NCBI GenBank assembly: GCA_003344405.1
Contig: NOWV01000012.1
Span: 1 to 64,000, forward strand
Length of the DNA stretch: 64,000 nucleotides
Direction of reading: 5' to 3'
Origin: Trichoplax sp. H2
Taxonomy: Eukaryota; Placozoa; Uniplacotomia; Trichoplacea
The translations under genes were made by a program, and so were the position numbers. Numbering within the stretch: the first letter of the stretch is position 1; every line of letters begins with the position of its first letter. Below the pieces are notes generated by a model. That model had not been told where the DNA came from, did not search any database, and saw nothing but the letters and a program-made list of their open reading frames with translations. Shown here in pieces: positions 61,401 through 64,000 of this stretch.

Positions 61401-64000
61401 AATCGAAGCTGAATCAACGGCATCGGATATTGAAAAGATGAAATATAATTTACGCTTAGCGACTGATCGTTCTGCTTCATTACTACAGCAATTAACGATA
61501 CGAATAACACAATTAGAGAAATTGAAGGCTAAATTAGGTACAGGTGGCAATGTATTAGATGCATTCGCGACTATCAATGAGTTAGAGATGGCATCAGAAG
61601 TAGAATCAGTGCCGCTACCCTTAGATGATGAAATGGATGAGCTGGATACTGAATTTGAAAAATTACGTCAAATTAAATTACGTAAAAAGCATGATAAGTT
61701 AATGGAAGACATTACTCGAGCACAAGAAGAAGTCGATGAAGCGAAGAAAGCCTTAAGTGGTGCTAAAAATCAAATACGCCATTGGAGAAACAAAATTGAT
61801 CGTAGTTGCGTTGAACGTTTGCGTGTATTCCAAAATCCACCTTCGCTAGTCGGCACAGTTATGGAAATGACGATGGTATTATTAGGAAAGTTGGAACCAT
61901 CACCAGCTTACTCAATTAACTATAATACATCTAGCTCTAATATCGCTTCAAATACGGGCAATAATTACGACGACGCATATTCATCAATACCGCGTGGCTC
62001 TAGTTTTGTAGGAAAATCGAAACGTGGACGTGATCACACTAATAATGCATCCAATCATAATCGTGTCGACCGTGATCTATGGAAATCAATTCAATTAGCT
62101 ATGACTGATTCACAAAAATTTATTGATGCTCTATGGAATATACAGTGGGAAGAAGGTTTAAGTCCTGACAAGTTGGCCATTATGGAAAATTACTTAGGCA
62201 AAAAATCACCTACTAACTTAGCACAAACAAATAATCAATTAACGGGACTAAGCATTACTGAAGAAATGAATCAAAATCACCACCATCATCACCCCATTAC
62301 ATCAAATTTACTGGCATCGGGTAGCACATTTTCTCCACGTCGATTATCAAGCTCTACATCAGTAAGTTTTCAAACAGGAACACAACAAACAGGTGCTGTA
62401 CCACCTCCTAATATTACTATTGCAGCTGCTAAATATTCATCGGAAGATGCTGCTATCTTAGTTGCATATATTATGGCATTAGTTGAATATACATATCAGT
62501 ATTCACCTGTACGTGAGAAAATTGAGCGATTACAAGAATTATTGATTGAAAAAGACGAAGATGAAAGGCGTGCTGCGGAAGAAGAGGATGAAGTTGAACA
62601 AGAGGAAGAGCAACGAGAAGAGATACAAATTGAAGATGAATTGTCTATCGATGATTACGACCGTATTGAAGAAGAAGCACACCAGTTGCAGATTGAATAT
62701 GACCGCGCAGCTGTCGAAAAGCATATTTTACAAAAGGAATACGATATTAATACACAACGATTGCAAGCAGCTATGGAAGCCATCAATAGTCTTGAAACAC
62801 AAACAAAGTTATGGCAAGATCTAGTCGATGAGAATACATCATTAGATTTACTACTAGCTAATTGTGTTTGTGCTAGTGCATTTTTAGCCTATTTAGGACC
62901 GCTCGGTGCCGATGCACGATCAAATTGCGCTGCTGAGTTTATGCGAGCGTGTATGAGGAATAAATTACCAGTAGCTAAAAAAGCGATATTTACGGATGTT
63001 ACCCTAGCTGAATTTGTATTAGGCCAAGCTAATTTAAGGCGTATTGAAGTAAGTGAAAGGCTTCCTAAAGATATTTTATCGCAAGAAAACTTCTGCATCT
63101 TCAAATACCAAGTTTATTGTAATTCATGGATATTGTTATGTGATCCACAACGTATCGCATCCACATATGTCGCTGCTAATGTTGACGACATTACTATAGT
63201 TCGCTATAAAGAATTACGTAATCAACTAGATACATGTTTAAATGATGGTAAGGAAATACTAATTACTGACGTAGACACCAAGAGTATACTTGAAGATAAA
63301 CGCTTTTCGATACTATTGCGCCATGCTGATCTATTTGATAAAGAGCGTGAAACATTTAAAATGATGATTGGTGATCATGAAGTTGAATGTAATCCACAAT
63401 TTAGAATGACATTATCAACGTCTTGTCTGCCTATGAATGTACCAGATGAGTTGGCATCTCAATTAAGTGTAATTGAATTATCACATTCAACCCAAGGTCT
63501 CGAGGAGTTATTATTGGATTTCTTTATGCAAAAAGAGAAAACGCGCATTGATGAAGATAGCACACAAATCGCTGAAGAAATGATCGCTATCTATAATCGT
63601 TTGGAAACGATTGAGCAAAATATGCTAGAATTATTATCATGCAATAATAAATTACTCCACGATCTGACGATGACTAAAAAATTAACCTCATTAAAGAAAG
63701 CTTACGATGAAGCTATTGAAAATCAAGCTAGAGTCAAAGTTAACGAAGATAACATCATTAATACACGGCAGCATTATCGACCTGTAGCGAAACGCGGTGC
63801 AGTCCTATTTAATGTCTCCAAGCAAATGGCATTAGTAAATCCAATGTATCAGATATCATTAGATCAATTTTTGAACATGTATTCAACATCGATATTGCAT
63901 TCAGATAGAACTGTTGTTAAAGCAGTCGTTGATCGTCTAACACAATTAGTCTTCTTTTCAATCGCGCGTGGCTATTTCGAAATTGATCAATTTTTATATG
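44591..64000 (+). CDS. Divergent axonemal dynein heavy chain, DNAH5/DNAH8-like (partial, about 42 exons, runs off right edge)
   Basis: Exons: 44591-45258, 45455-45628, 46023-46227, 46492-47622, 47755-47807, 47873-47993, 48094-48222, 48320-48495, 48565-48649, 48798-49127, 49226-49790, 50047-50588, 50793-50968, 51088-51178, 51278-51343, 51489-51701, 51796-51857, 51982-52033, 52147-52278, 52587-52696, 52800-52896, 52975-53172, 53326-53391, 53464-53556, 53853-53960, 54055-54146, 54246-54327, 54399-54662, 54772-54906, 55108-55167, 55292-55456, 55600-55720, 55873-55997, 56122-56190, 56282-56380, 56469-56606, 56720-56949, 57141-57247, 57336-57475, (possible 57759-57775), 57830-58008, 58160-60248, 60510-past the end. 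Phases agree everywhere except the 57475/57830 join. At least 4,400 residues lie in the window. Tail, linker, AAA1-AAA5 and stalk are present; AAA6 and C-terminus lie beyond. Order and motifs fit outer-arm DNAH5/DNAH8, which move cilia. Several catalytic residues are changed (see sub-entries). A DNHD1-type assignment is the main alternative. Confidence 0.88.
55187..55208. repeat. (TA)n microsatellite in a dynein intron
   Basis: A short run of TA dinucleotides within the intron between 55167 and 55292. Simple sequence only. Confidence 0.6.
56122..56949 (+). other. Dynein AAA1: intact P-loop, altered Walker B and sensor I
   Basis: Exon 34 ends in GPWGTGKTETIK, a complete Walker A. Exon 36 reads CWGCFDDFHRV where motor dyneins have CFDEFN, replacing the catalytic Glu by Asp. 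Exon 37 reads FFMTYDTSYG where the family has the sensor I TMNPGY, so the sensor Asn is Asp. Exon 35 has AFSCS in place of VFNCS. The FRP sensor II-type motif is kept (TLFRPIAL). AAA1 is the main ATPase site of dynein, so slow or absent hydrolysis is inferred. Confidence 0.75.
58160..60248 (+). other. Dynein AAA2 and AAA3 in one 2.1-kb exon
   Basis: AAA2 Walker A GPPGSGKSTMIS near 58174 is intact; its Walker B-like segment is WLCLDATLAPYW. AAA3 Walker A GPPGCGKTVTV near 59161 and Walker B LCLFVDDLNLP near 59347 are complete. DNAH5/8-type markers include FDYYVDESGEWDPW and YSFNLRDLNRV. Nucleotide binding at AAA2 and AAA3 thus looks preserved, unlike AAA4. The exon is far longer than any upstream exon of the gene. 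Confidence 0.8.
60510..64000 (+). other. Dynein AAA4 (degenerate), stalk with interrupted microtubule-binding domain, AAA5
   Basis: One open exon of at least 3.5 kb. AAA4 has GQVGSHLSTY where the family has GVGGSGKQSL, so the P-loop Lys-Ser/Thr is gone; the Walker B position reads LKAND instead of FTDNE. Stalk coiled coil 1 spans about 61330-61840. The microtubule-binding domain begins at NPPSLVGTVMEM and is split by a Ser/Asn/Gly insert (about 61906-62072) and a His/Ser/Thr/Gln insert (about 62200-62416). Coiled coil 2 contains a highly acidic tract (62551-62660). AAA5 follows, up to RPVAKRG and VNPMYQISLDQFL near the window end. Confidence 0.8.

Noticed and set aside
1-64000. Transposons, retroviral remnants, tRNA, rRNA or CRISPR arrays
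   Set aside because: I saw no transposase, reverse transcriptase or integrase motifs, no long terminal repeats, no convincing cloverleaf and no regularly spaced repeat array; short or decayed examples could be missed by eye.

Overview
This is a eukaryotic, almost certainly animal, window. Genes are split by short AT-rich introns (about 50-950 bases, GT-AG, with one GC-AG), there are no operons, and the background is very AT-rich. Several families are animal-typical: a KCTD8/12/16-type BTB protein, CUB-trypsins, IRAK1BP1, Jagunal and FIP200. The compact introns, high AT content and mix of ciliary genes with an early-animal gene set suggest a non-bilaterian, most likely a placozoan (Trichoplax/Hoilungia-like). 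That placement is an inference from memory and was not checked by a search.

Layout. 1-1.1 kb: TACAG-pentamer repeat cluster and an RFX-type X-box in front of an NME5 homologue (1125-1923, +). 3.8-7.7 kb (-): a five-exon RB1CC1/FIP200 autophagy scaffold. 10.1-11.2 kb: second TACAG cluster plus a tandem duplication, next to nocturnin (11331-13304, +). 16.2-16.9 kb (-): single-exon KCTD8/12/16-like gene. 16.9-26.4 kb: gene desert of about 9.5 kb. 26.4-29.0 and 31.9-34.0 kb (+): two tandem paralogous secreted CUB-linker-trypsin proteases. 35.2-36.4 kb (-): IRAK1BP1. 36.8-38 kb: third TACAG cluster, then SLC35F1/F2-like transporter (38864-41457, +). 43.0-43.5 kb (-): Jagunal (JAGN1), divergent from a giant dynein heavy chain that starts at 44591 (+) and runs off the right edge.

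The dynein is the most unusual object. I could chain about 42 exons, with splice phases that agree at all junctions but one. Tail, linker and motor align best, from memory, with outer-arm DNAH5/DNAH8 heavy chains. However, key nucleotide-handling residues of AAA1 are altered, AAA4 has lost its P-loop, and the microtubule-binding domain is interrupted by low-complexity inserts. The reading frame is otherwise open and a near-perfect X-box lies upstream, so this looks like a maintained but biochemically divergent ciliary dynein rather than a pseudogene.

Functionally, NME5 and the dynein point to cilia and both carry X-boxes. The CUB-trypsins are likely secreted or digestive enzymes. FIP200, nocturnin, SLC35F, JAGN1 and IRAK1BP1 are intracellular genes with no evident joint pathway. 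I saw no rRNA, tRNA, CRISPR array, or intact transposon. Exon coordinates were derived by hand from splice motifs and phase; UTRs were not mapped.
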